Origin: Geodermatophilus telluris
Lineage (GTDB): Bacteria; Actinomycetota; Actinomycetes; Mycobacteriales; Geodermatophilaceae
Assembly: GCF_900102745.1 (NCBI RefSeq)
Contig: NZ_FMZF01000001.1
Coordinates: forward strand, 372,001-436,000
Direction of reading: 5' to 3'
DNA: 64,000 nt
In this document: piece after piece, positions 35,691-43,870 of the stretch
How positions within the stretch are numbered: position 1 is the stretch's first letter
Layout of the letters: each line of letters starts with the position of its first letter
Position numbers and translations under genes: made by a program
The notes under the pieces: model-generated
Databases searched by the model: none
Told to the model about the DNA's origin: nothing
What the model saw: only the letters and a program-made list of their open reading frames with translations

Positions 35691-38483
35691 GTGCTGGCCG
35701 GACGGGACGCCGAACGCGCCGCGGTCGCCGCCCTGCTCGACGGCGCGCGCGGCGGGACCGGCGGCGCGCTGGTGGTGCGCGGCGTCGCGGGGGCCGGCAA
35801 GTCGACGCTGCTCGCCGACGCGGCGGCCGCCGCCGCGGGCGTGCGGGTGCTGCGCACCTCGGGCGTGGAGTCGGAGTCGCCGCTGGCCTTCGCCGCGCTG
35901 CAGCGGTTGCTGTGGCCGCTGCGGTCCCTGCTGCCCGGGCTGCCCGCGCCGCAGCGGGCCGCCCTCGGTGCCGCCCTGGGCGTGGCCGCCGGCGAGGGGG
36001 ACCGCTTCCTGGTCTTCCTCGGCACGCTGAGCCTGCTCGCCGACGCCGCCGAGGACTGCCCGGTGCTGGTCGTCGTCGACGACGCGCACTGGCTCGACGA
36101 CGCGTCGGCCGCGGCGCTGCTGTTCGTCGCACGCCGGCTGGGTGCCGAGCGGGTGGCCCTGCTGTTCGCCGCCCGCGACGGGGACGCCCGCCGCCTGGAC
36201 GCAGCCGACCTCCCCGCCGTCGTCCTCGGCGCCCTGACCGGGGCGGACGCCGACGCGGTGCTCTCGGCACGGGCCGGTGTCGTGGCGGACCCGGCGGTGC
36301 GGGACCGGCTGGTGACCGCCACCGGCGGCAACCCCCTGGCGCTGGGCGAGCTCGCCGGCGTGCTCACCGGCGACCAGCTCGCCGGCCGGGCGCCGCTGCC
36401 CGACCCCCTGCCGCTGACCGGCGGGGTGGAGCGCGCCTTCCTCGACCGGTACCGGCGCCTGGCCGAGCCGGCCCAGCGGTTGCTGCTGGTCGCCGCGGCC
36501 GACGACACCGGCCGCACCACCGTCGTCCGGGACGCCGCCGGGCTGCTCGACGCCGGCGACGACGCCCTCGACGCGGTCGAGCGCTCCGGGCTTCTGCGGG
36601 TCGACGGCGACGCGGTCCACCTGGACCACCCGCTGGTGCGCTCGGCGGTCTACCGCGCCGCCACCAGCGCCCGGCGCCGCGCCGCGCACCGGGCCCTCGC
36701 CGACGTCCTCGCCGGCGACCCCGACCGGCGCGCCTGGCACCTGGCCGCCGCCGCGGACCGCCCCGACGCCACCGTGGTCACCGCCCTCGACGAGGTCGCC
36801 GAGCGGGCCGCGGCTCGGGGCGGGCACGAGGCGGCGTCCGCCGCGTGGGCCCGCGCCGCCGAGCTCACCACCGCCGGCGCCGACCGCGGCAGGCGGCTCC
36901 ACCTGGCCGCGTCCTCGGCCTGGCTGGGCGCGCACCCCTCCCGGGCCGCGGCCCTGGCCGCCGCCGCGGCGGCCGAGGTGACCGAGCCGCTGCCGCGGGC
37001 GCGGCTGCTCCTGCTGCAGGCGCAGGTCGAGTGGAACACCCACTCCCTCAACGACGGCTACGACCTCGTCCTGCAGGCCGCCCGGCTCGCCGCCGGGGTG
37101 GACGAGGCGACCGCGCGGCCCCTGGCCATGCTCGCCGCGGCGCTGTCGGCGTTCGGTGCGCGCTCCCCGGACCCGCTCGACCCGGCCACGCTGGTCGGGG
37201 AGCCCGACGCCGGCGCACCGCCCGCCGCCCGGGTCGCCTGGGCGCTGCTGCAGGGGTTCGCCGCCGTCGGCCGCCGGGACTGGGCGACCGCCGCGCGCTC
37301 CTTCCGCCGCGGGTTCGACCTCACCGACGCCGACCCGCTCGCCGCCGACCACGTGCTGCACCCCAACCTGGGCCTCGCCGCCTGGCTGGTCGACGACGAC
37401 CCGCGCAGCCTGCGCCTGCACGACGAGCAGCTGACCGCGGCCCGCCGCGCCGGGGCGCTGCCCATGGTCGAGCACGCCCTCACCCGGGGCTTCCACGCCC
37501 AGCTGGCGACGGGCGCGTGGACGCAGGCGGCCGGCGCCGCGGCCGAGGCGCTGCCGCTGACGGCCAGCACCGGCGCCACCGGGCTGACCGCGCTGCCCCT
37601 CGCCCAGCTGGCCCTGGTCGCGGCCCTGCGCGGCGACGACGCGGCCGACCGCCACCTCGCCGAGGTCGGCCGGATCCGCGAGGAGCACCCGGTCGGCATC
37701 ACCGACAGCCTGGTGACCGACCTGGCGCACTGGGCGCGTGCGCTGCGCAGCGCCGGGCAGCCCGCCTCCGCGGTGCACCACCTCGAGCGGCTGCAGAACC
37801 CGGTGCTGCGCCGCCTGGCCACCCTCGACCTGTTCGACGCCGCCGCCCGGGCCGGCCGGGAGGACGTCGTCCGCTCCTGGCTGGCCGAGGTCGAGCAGTT
37901 CGCCGGGGCCACCGGCACCGCCTCCGCGGTCGCCGTCACCGAGCACGGTCGTGCCCTGCTCGCCGACGGGCCGGCCGCCGACGAGCACTTCCGGGCCGCG
38001 CTGGAGGCGCACGCGGCGTCCCCGCGCACGCCGGACCGGGCGCGCACGCAGCTCGCGTACGGGGAGCACCTGCGGCGGGCCCGGCGGCGGGTCGACGCCC
38101 GGGAGCACCTGCGTGCCGCCCTGACCGCGTTCGAGGACCTGGGGGCGGCGCCCCTCGCCGAGCGCGCCGCCCAGGAGCTGCGCGCCTCCGGGGAGACCGC
38201 CCGCCGCCGCGACGTCAGCACCGCCACCGACCTGACCGCCCAGGAGCGCCAGGTCGCCGGGCTGGTCCGGCAGGGGCTGTCCAACCGCGACGTCGCCGCG
38301 CGGCTGTTCGTGTCCCCCCGCACCGTCGACTTCCACCTCCGGAACGTGTTCGCCAAGCTCGGCGTGACCTCCCGCGCCGAGCTCACCGCGCTGCCGCTGG
38401 ACCGGCCCCCGGCCGCGCGCCCCGCCGTGCCCGGCGACCGACCCGGCGGTTCTCCCGGCGTGACGCCGGCGGCCCGCTCCTAG
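35691..38483 (+). CDS. LAL-type LuxR family transcriptional regulator
   Basis: 930 residues, usual for large ATP-binding LuxR regulators (LAL/MalT class). N-terminal AAA-like ATPase: Walker A GVAGAGKST (31-39), Walker B VLVVVDDAHWLDD (about 125-137). Middle region is TPR-like helical repeats. C-terminal LuxR HTH at about 862-920: LTAQERQVAGLVRQGLSNRD, then VSPRTVDFHLRNVFAKLGV. GTG 35691 is selected by the -10 seven bases upstream. It is divergent from the MFS-copZ-copA unit and directly upstream of the FMO operon; either may be a target, but effector and targets are unknown. Confidence 0.93.
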   Translation: MLAGRDAERAAVAALLDGARGGTGGALVVRGVAGAGKSTLLADAAAAAAGVRVLRTSGVESESPLAFAALQRLLWPLRSLLPGLPAPQRAALGAALGVAAGEGDRFLVFLGTLSLLADAAEDCPVLVVVDDAHWLDDASAAALLFVARRLGAERVALLFAARDGDARRLDAADLPAVVLGALTGADADAVLSARAGVVADPAVRDRLVTATGGNPLALGELAGVLTGDQLAGRAPLPDPLPLTGGVERAFLDRYRRLAEPAQRLLLVAAADDTGRTTVVRDAAGLLDAGDDALDAVERSGLLRVDGDAVHLDHPLVRSAVYRAATSARRRAAHRALADVLAGDPDRRAWHLAAAADRPDATVVTALDEVAERAAARGGHEAASAAWARAAELTTAGADRGRRLHLAASSAWLGAHPSRAAALAAAAAAEVTEPLPRARLLLLQAQVEWNTHSLNDGYDLVLQAARLAAGVDEATARPLAMLAAALSAFGARSPDPLDPATLVGEPDAGAPPAARVAWALLQGFAAVGRRDWATAARSFRRGFDLTDADPLAADHVLHPNLGLAAWLVDDDPRSLRLHDEQLTAARRAGALPMVEHALTRGFHAQLATGAWTQAAGAAAEALPLTASTGATGLTALPLAQLALVAALRGDDAADRHLAEVGRIREEHPVGITDSLVTDLAHWARALRSAGQPASAVHHLERLQNPVLRRLATLDLFDAAARAGREDVVRSWLAEVEQFAGATGTASAVAVTEHGRALLADGPAADEHFRAALEAHAASPRTPDRARTQLAYGEHLRRARRRVDAREHLRAALTAFEDLGAAPLAERAAQELRASGETARRRDVSTATDLTAQERQVAGLVRQGLSNRDVAARLFVSPRTVDFHLRNVFAKLGVTSRAELTALPLDRPPAARPAVPGDRPGGSPGVTPAARS

Positions 38484-38486
38484 CGT
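38481..38486 (+). promoter_or_regulatory. -10 element (TAGCGT) containing the regulator stop codon, for the FMO operon
   Basis: TAGCGT overlaps the TAG stop of the LAL gene. Expected transcription start near 38493 leaves a leader of about 50 bases with GGAG before GTG 38545. Just downstream, CGTCCGG (38484-38490) and CCGGACG (38501-38507) form a 7-bp inverted repeat, which could be an operator or part of a weak terminator. Confidence 0.35.
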
Positions 38487-38544
38487 CCGGACCGACCCGC
38501 CCGGACGACGGGACCCGGGCCCGGACCCCCTCCCTGGAGACGCC

Positions 38545-39699
38545 GTGCACCACACCCCCGCCCCCGCCGACCGCGAGCCGCTCGACGTGCTCGTCGTCGG
38601 CGCCGGCCAGGCCGGTCTGGCCCTCGGCCACCACCTCGCCCGCCGCGGCGCGGACTTCCTGCTCGTCGACGGCGCCCCCGAGATCGGCGCGTCCTGGCGC
38701 CGCCGCTGGGACTCGCTGCGGCTGTTCAGCCCGGCCCGGTACGACTCACTGCCCGGCCTGCCGTTCCCCGCACCTGCCGACACCCACCCGGGCAAGGACG
38801 ACGTCGCCGACTACCTGGCCGGCTACGCCGCCCACTTCGCCCTGCCGGTCCGACTGGACTCCCCCGTGTCCCGGCTGCAGCGCGAGCCCGACGGCACCTT
38901 CACGGCCACCACCCCGACGGCCACGCTGCGCGCCCAGCAGGTGGTCGTGGCCACCGGCCCGTTCCAGACGCCGCACGTCCCCGTCCTCGCCGACCAGCTG
39001 GACCCGGACGTGCCACAGCTGCACAGCGCCGACTACCGCAACCCGGCCGGGCTGCCCGGCGCCGGCCGCGTGCTCGTCGTCGGCGGCGCCAACTCCGGCC
39101 TGCAGATCGCCGCCGAGCTCGCCGCCACCCGGCCGGTCACCCTCGCCGTCGGCACCCGGCCGGCCGAGCTGCCCCAGCGCATCGCCGGCCGCGACCTGTT
39201 CACCTGGCTGGACGCCGCCGGCTTCTTCACGGTGCCCGCGCACACCCGCCTCGGACGCCGGCTGCGCGCCCGCGGCGACCTGGTCATCGGCACCCGCACC
39301 CGCGACCTGCGCCGCCGCGGCGTCGACCTCCGGCCCCGGCTCACCGGGGTCACCGGGCGCACGGCCCGCTTCGCCAACGGCACCACCGTCGACGTCGACG
39401 CGGTCGTGTGGGCGACCGGGTACCGCAGCGACCACTCCTGGCTGGACGTCCCCGGCGTCGTGGTCGACGGCCAGGTCCGGCACGACGCCGGCGTCACCGC
39501 CGTCCCCGGGCTCCACGTCCTCGGGCTGCCGTGGCAGACCTGCCGCGGATCGGCGCTGCTGGGCTTCGTCGGCGCGGACGCCGCCGCCCTCGACGACCGC
39601 ATGGCCAACGACCGCACGGCCACCGACGCGCACCGGCCGGGGCCGCAGGCCGGAGCCGGCCGCCGTGGGGCCGCGGTCCCGGTGACCGCACCGGCGTGA
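38545..39699 (+). CDS. FAD-dependent NAD(P)-binding oxidoreductase (CzcO/FMO-like)
   Basis: 384 residues. Two dinucleotide-binding motifs: VVGAGQAGLA (about 17-26) for FAD and VVGGANSGLQIA (about 172-183) for NAD(P)H; WRRRWDSLRLFSP and VVWATGYRSD are typical of the CzcO/flavin-containing monooxygenase-like group. It likely oxidises a small molecule using NAD(P)H and O2, though disulfide or metal-linked roles have been suggested for relatives. GTG 38545 has GGAG 5 bases upstream. First of four genes with overlaps ending at 42146. Confidence 0.87.
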   Translation: MHHTPAPADREPLDVLVVGAGQAGLALGHHLARRGADFLLVDGAPEIGASWRRRWDSLRLFSPARYDSLPGLPFPAPADTHPGKDDVADYLAGYAAHFALPVRLDSPVSRLQREPDGTFTATTPTATLRAQQVVVATGPFQTPHVPVLADQLDPDVPQLHSADYRNPAGLPGAGRVLVVGGANSGLQIAAELAATRPVTLAVGTRPAELPQRIAGRDLFTWLDAAGFFTVPAHTRLGRRLRARGDLVIGTRTRDLRRRGVDLRPRLTGVTGRTARFANGTTVDVDAVVWATGYRSDHSWLDVPGVVVDGQVRHDAGVTAVPGLHVLGLPWQTCRGSALLGFVGADAAALDDRMANDRTATDAHRPGPQAGAGRRGAAVPVTAPA

Positions 39700-39730
39700 G
39701 GGCCGGCCCGGCCCGCCGCAGGAGGCACCC

Positions 39731-40162
39731 GTGCCCACCACGACCCCCGCGCCCCCGACGGACCCGCACACCGGCACCGCCACGACGGTCCGCACCCTGC
39801 TCCTCCGCTACGCCGCCACGCTGCTGGCCCTGCTGACCGCCCTGCTCGCACTCGAGGTCGGGTGGGTCCTGCTCGGCGCCGGCTCCTGGCCGGCCGCCGC
39901 GGCCGCCGTCACCGGCTGGGCGCTGGGCACGGCCGCCTGCCTGCGCCGGTGCGGCTGGTCGGCCGGCGCCGTCGCCGCGACCGGCGGGGCCCCGGCCGCC
40001 GTGCTCGCCGTCCCCGCCGCGCTGGGCTGGCTGTCCCCCGCCGGCCTCGTGCTGTGGGGGCCGGTGAGCACGCTCCTGGCCGCGGCGCTGCTGCTCTCGA
40101 CGCGGCCGCCGACCCCGGCCGCTCCCTCCGCCCGACCACCCCGACCGAGGAGTCCCCGATGA
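39731..40162 (+). CDS. Small membrane protein of unknown function
   Basis: 143 residues with about four hydrophobic segments (about 25-50, 53-72, 78-95, 100-118) and Pro/Thr-rich ends. No family recognised. GGAGG lies 5 bases before GTG 39731. Its stop overlaps the ATG of the molybdoenzyme gene (ATGA), which implies a linked role, possibly membrane partner. Confidence 0.8.
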   Translation: MPTTTPAPPTDPHTGTATTVRTLLLRYAATLLALLTALLALEVGWVLLGAGSWPAAAAAVTGWALGTAACLRRCGWSAGAVAATGGAPAAVLAVPAALGWLSPAGLVLWGPVSTLLAAALLLSTRPPTPAAPSARPPRPRSPR

Positions 40163-41709
40163 CCGCGCACCGCACCCCTCGTCCCCGGCTCGGCCTGCTC
40201 GCCGGGCTCCTGGCCGCCGCCGCCGGCGAGGTCGCCGCCTCCGCCACCCGCCGCGGCCGCTCGCCGTCGTCGGGGCTGGCCCGCGGGCTGGTCGACGCCT
40301 CCCCCGCCGCGCTCGTCGACGGTGGGGTCGCGCTGGTCGGGCGGGCCGACAAGCCGGGCCTGGCCGTGCTGGCCGCCGGCGTCAGCGGGCTCGCGGCGGC
40401 CGCCGGCGGCGCGCTCGCCGGGCACCGGCCGCTGCTGGGCGCCGCCGTGGCGGCCGCGCCGCACGCCCTGGGCAGCGGCCTGGCGCTGCGCCGCGGCGAC
40501 GCGTCGGCCCGGGACACCGCCGCGGCGGCCGTCGCCGGGATCGCGGTCTCCGCGGCCGCCGCCGCCCCGCTGCGCGTCCCCCCGTCGGTGGTCCCCGTGG
40601 CCACGGCGCTGGCCGCGGGTGCGGTGGTCGCCGTCGACCGGACCGCCCGCGGCCGCCGCGCCGCGGACCTCCTCGACCGGGTCGCCCTGCCCGCGCCCGC
40701 CCGGCCCCTGCCGCCCCTCCCGGCCGCGGCCCGGCAGCCCGGCGTCGCGCCGCTGCTCGCCGGGCCCGGGGCGTTCCCCGTCATCGACGTCACCGTGCCC
40801 GAGCCGCGGGTCGACCTGGACGCCTGGCGGCTGCAGGTGGACGGCGCGGTGCAGGAGGGCCTGGTCCTCGCCCTGGACGAGCTGCTGTCGCTGCCCCTGG
40901 GGGAGCGGGACCTGCTGCTGGTGTGCGTGCACGACCCGGTCGGCGGCTCCCGGGTGGGGTGCGCCCGCTGGACCGGCCTCGGCCTCGGGGAGCTGCTCGA
41001 CCGCGCCGGCCCCACCGCGGACGCCGGCTGGGTCGTCGCCGAGGCCGTCGACGGCTACACCAACGTGCTCCCCCTCGCGGCGGCCCGGCGGGCCTTCCTC
41101 GCCGTCGGGATGGCCGGCCGGCCGCTGCCCCGCGAGCACGGCAGCCCCGCCCGGCTGCTCGTCCCCGGCCGTCCCGGCCAGGACGGCAACCTCAAGTGGC
41201 TGCGGCGGCTCACCGTCACCGCGGAGCCGCCGCTGTCCTACTGGGGACGGCGCGGCTGGCGCGACGGGACCTACCCGGTGCACCCGGCCTCCCGCATCGA
41301 CGCGCCCGCGGGCTCCTCCGTCGTCGAGGCGGGGCCGACCACCGTCCGCGGCCACGCGTGGGCGCCGACCGTCGGGGTCGACCGCGTGCAGCTCCGGGTC
41401 GACGACGGTCCCTGGTCCGACGCCACCCTGGGCGTCGACCTCGGCCCGGACGCCTGGCGTCCCTGGTCCGCGCCGTGGGAGGCCACGCGCGGGCGGCACC
41501 GGCTGACGGTCCGCTGCCACACGGCGGACGGCCGGTGGCAGGACGAGACGCCCGCGACCCCGTTCCCCCACGGCGTGCGCGGCCTACACACCACCACCGT
41601 GCAGGTCGGGGGCAGCCGGCCCACCGCCGCGGTCCGGCGTCTCGCCGGCGAGGCCGCGACCCGGCTCGGCTGGGCGGCCCGGAGCACGGCCGCGTGGCGG
41701 TCCCGGTGA
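40159..41709 (+). CDS. Membrane-anchored molybdopterin-dependent oxidoreductase (sulfite oxidase fold)
   Basis: 516 residues. About 160 N-terminal residues form several hydrophobic helices, then a sulfite-oxidase-type molybdopterin domain (about 205-400) and a Mo-co dimerisation domain (about 405-500; VRGHAWAPTVGVDRVQLRVD). The molybdenum-ligand cysteine should be Cys256 in LLVCVHDPVGGSRVGCARW, and NLKWLRRLTV is conserved. Substrate is not determinable; relatives act on sulfite, nitrate, S- or N-oxides. ATG at 40159 overlaps the upstream stop (ATGA), with GAGGAG six bases before it; its stop overlaps the next gene (GTGA). Confidence 0.9.
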   Translation: MTAHRTPRPRLGLLAGLLAAAAGEVAASATRRGRSPSSGLARGLVDASPAALVDGGVALVGRADKPGLAVLAAGVSGLAAAAGGALAGHRPLLGAAVAAAPHALGSGLALRRGDASARDTAAAAVAGIAVSAAAAAPLRVPPSVVPVATALAAGAVVAVDRTARGRRAADLLDRVALPAPARPLPPLPAAARQPGVAPLLAGPGAFPVIDVTVPEPRVDLDAWRLQVDGAVQEGLVLALDELLSLPLGERDLLLVCVHDPVGGSRVGCARWTGLGLGELLDRAGPTADAGWVVAEAVDGYTNVLPLAAARRAFLAVGMAGRPLPREHGSPARLLVPGRPGQDGNLKWLRRLTVTAEPPLSYWGRRGWRDGTYPVHPASRIDAPAGSSVVEAGPTTVRGHAWAPTVGVDRVQLRVDDGPWSDATLGVDLGPDAWRPWSAPWEATRGRHRLTVRCHTADGRWQDETPATPFPHGVRGLHTTTVQVGGSRPTAAVRRLAGEAATRLGWAARSTAAWRSR

Positions 41710-42146
41710 CCGGCCCAGCCGCGGCCCCGGCCCGTCCCCGCGACCTCCGCGCACCGGTGACCTGGGGCGTCGTCGTCGGCGTCCTGCAGGCGGCCTCCCC
41801 GCTGGCCTTCCCCTGGCTGGACCCCGCGACCGTCTACGCCCTGGGACTGGCGTTCATCGCCGCGGTCTACGTCGGCTTCGCCGTGGCCGACGGGCGCCGG
41901 CACGTCCTGGTCGCCGAGGTCGCCGTCACGGCCCTGTTCGTGGTGGTCGCCGCCGTCGCGGTGCCCGGCTCGCCCTGGCTGCTGGTCGCCGGGCTGGCCG
42001 GCCACGGCGTCAAGGACGCCTGGCAGCACCGCACCGGGTTCGTCCGCGGGACCCGGTGGTGGCCGCCGTTCTGCGCCACCGTCGACTGGGTCGCGGCCGC
42101 GCTCGTCGCCCTCGCGGTCACCACCGGGTTCCCCGTCGCGGTCTGA
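41706..42146 (+). CDS. Membrane protein of unknown function
   Basis: 146 residues, about four helices. LAGHGVKDAWQHRTGFVRGT followed by RWWPPFCATVDW is a distinct conserved-looking segment near the C-terminus with a histidine pair. GTG at 41706 overlaps the molybdoenzyme stop (GTGA). In-frame GTG 41694 is an alternative start. Last gene of the unit; it converges on the acyl-CoA dehydrogenase with a 7-base gap. Confidence 0.8.
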   Translation: MTGPAAAPARPRDLRAPVTWGVVVGVLQAASPLAFPWLDPATVYALGLAFIAAVYVGFAVADGRRHVLVAEVAVTALFVVVAAVAVPGSPWLLVAGLAGHGVKDAWQHRTGFVRGTRWWPPFCATVDWVAAALVALAVTTGFPVAV

Positions 42147-42153
42147 CCCCGCC

Positions 42154-43323
42154 CTACCGCAGGAGGCTGCGGGCGATCACCATCCGCTGGATCTGGTTGG
42201 TGCCCTCGTAGATCTGGGTGATCTTCGCGTCGCGCATCATCCGCTCGACCGGGAAGTCCTGCGTGTAGCCGGCGCCGCCGAAGAGCTGGACGGCGTCGGT
42301 GGTCACCTTCATGGCGACGTCGGAGGCGAACGCCTTGGCCGCCGCGCAGAGCCGGCCGAGGTCGGGGTCCACCTTGCCGCCGTCGTGGGCGGACTCGCCG
42401 CGGGCGGCGGCGACGTAGACCAGGTGCCGGGCGGCCTCGATCTGCATGGCCATGTCGGCGAGCATGAACTGCACGCCCTGGAAGTCGGCGACGGCCTTGC
42501 CGAACTGCTTGCGCTCGCGGGTGTACTCGACGGCGGCGTCGAGGGCGCCCTGCGCGATGCCGACGGCCTGGGCGCCGATGGTCGGGCGGGTGAAGTCCAG
42601 GGTCCGCAGCGCGGTCTTGAAGCCGGTGCCCTCCGCCCCGATGATCCGGTCGGCCGGGATGGTGCAGTCGGTGAGGTAGAGCTCGCAGGTGGGCGAGCCC
42701 TTGATGCCCATCTTCCGCTCCTTGGGGCCCACGGCGAAGCCCGGGTCGTCGCGGTGCACGACGAACGCCGAGATCCCGCTGGCCCGCTTCTCCGGGTCGG
42801 TGACGGCCATGACCGTGTACCACTCCGAGACGCCGGAGTTGGTGATCCAGGCCTTGGTGCCGTTGAGCACCCAGGTGTCACCGTCACGGCGGGCGCGGGT
42901 CTTCATCGACGCCGCGTCGGAGCCGGCCTCCCGCTCGGACAGGCCGTAACTGATCATCGCGTCGCCGCGGGCGATCGAGGGCAGCACCTTCTGCTTGAGC
43001 TCCTCGGACGCCGACAGGATGACCGGCACCGAGCCGAGCTTGTTGACCGCCGGGATGAGCGAGGCGGACACGTCGACCCGGGCGACCTCCTCGATCACGA
43101 TGCAGGTCGCGATCGCGTCGGCGCCCTCGCCGCCGTAGGCCTCGGGGATGTGCGTGGCGTGGAACCCGGCCGCGGTGAGCGCCTTCTGCGCCTCGATCGG
43201 GTAGCGCGACTCCGCGTCGACCTCGGCCGCGTACGGCGCGATCTCCCGCTCGGCGATGTCCCGGACCGCGGCCCGGATCGCGTCGTGCTCCTCCGTCAGC
43301 TGGTACAGCCCGCTCGTACTCAC
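42154..43323 (-). CDS. Acyl-CoA dehydrogenase
   Basis: 389 residues. FAD-dependent alpha,beta-dehydrogenation of acyl-CoA. Segments AMISYGLSEREAGSDAASMK (FAD and substrate contact), KAWITNSGVSEWYTVMA, and the C-terminal QIYEGTNQIQRMVIAR with the catalytic glutamate region (YEGT) are diagnostic. Its place beside purE-purK equals M. tuberculosis fadE25 (Rv3274c). GTG at 43323 with TAGAGT 7 bases upstream is a leaderless start. Chain-length specificity cannot be told. Confidence 0.95.
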   Translation of the reverse strand: MSTSGLYQLTEEHDAIRAAVRDIAEREIAPYAAEVDAESRYPIEAQKALTAAGFHATHIPEAYGGEGADAIATCIVIEEVARVDVSASLIPAVNKLGSVPVILSASEELKQKVLPSIARGDAMISYGLSEREAGSDAASMKTRARRDGDTWVLNGTKAWITNSGVSEWYTVMAVTDPEKRASGISAFVVHRDDPGFAVGPKERKMGIKGSPTCELYLTDCTIPADRIIGAEGTGFKTALRTLDFTRPTIGAQAVGIAQGALDAAVEYTRERKQFGKAVADFQGVQFMLADMAMQIEAARHLVYVAAARGESAHDGGKVDPDLGRLCAAAKAFASDVAMKVTTDAVQLFGGAGYTQDFPVERMMRDAKITQIYEGTNQIQRMVIARSLLR

Positions 43324-43330
43324 GAGTAGG

Positions 43331-43336
43331 ACTCTA
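43331..43336 (-). promoter_or_regulatory. -10 element (TAGAGT) overlapping the purE stop codon
   Basis: On the minus strand the TAG stop of purE (43336-43334) is the first half of TAGAGT, which ends 7 bases before GTG 43323 of the acyl-CoA dehydrogenase. It is the second case here of a -10 built on an upstream stop codon. Confidence 0.5.
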
Positions 43337-43870
43337 GGACGTCCGACCAGTCGCGTGGACGCCGCTCGCCTCCCCGGCGAGCCGCTCCCGCAGGGCCGCG
43401 TCGCGGGCGACGACGGAGTCGGCGAGGTCGGCCTGGAACCGCTCGACCGCGGCGCGCAGCTCCGGGTCACCGGCGGCCAGCACGCGGACGGCCAGCAGCC
43501 CGGCGTTGCGGCCGCCGCCGATCGACACCGTGGCCACCGGGACGCCGGCCGGCATCTGCACGATCGACAGCAGGCTGTCGAGCCCGTCGAGCCGGTCGAG
43601 GGGGCGCGGCACGCCGATCACGGGCAGCGGCGTCGCGGCAGCGAGCATGCCGGGGAGGTGGGCCGCTCCCCCGGCACCCGCGACGAGCACCCGCAGCCCC
43701 CGGCCGGCCGCCGCCGTCGCGTAGTCGAGCATCCGCTGCGGCGTGCGGTGGGCGGACAGGACGTGCACCTCGTACGGGACGCCGAACTCGGCCAGCGCGT
43801 GGGCGGCGGGCTCCATCGTGGGCCAGTCGGAGTCGCTGCCCATGACGATGCCGACGAGCGGCTGGTCCAC
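43334..43870 (-). CDS. purE: 5-(carboxyamino)imidazole ribonucleotide mutase
   Basis: 178 residues. Purine synthesis step 6b: N5-CAIR to [20 protein letters not shown] at the N-terminus, [11 protein letters not shown] with the catalytic His, and [15 protein letters not shown] with PVIGVP are class I PurE signatures. GTG 43870 follows the purK stop with no gap. The pair works together in the ATP-dependent bacterial route. Confidence 0.97.
   Translation of the reverse strand: MDQPLVGIVMGSDSDWPTMEPAAHALAEFGVPYEVHVLSAHRTPQRMLDYATAAAGRGLRVLVAGAGGAAHLPGMLAAATPLPVIGVPRPLDRLDGLDSLLSIVQMPAGVPVATVSIGGGRNAGLLAVRVLAAGDPELRAAVERFQADLADSVVARDAALRERLAGEASGVHATGRTS

Noticed and set aside
33548..38458. A 14-mer GGCGGTTCTCCCGG near the end of the LAL gene (38445-38458) and, inverted, in the copZ-copA gap (33548-33561), with a partial copy at 35643-35650, as a shared operator.
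   Set aside because: The core GGTTCTCC also occurs inside coding regions such as glfT2 and an LGFP gene, and the three sites share no dyad. By base composition a few such 8-mers are expected in 64 kb.
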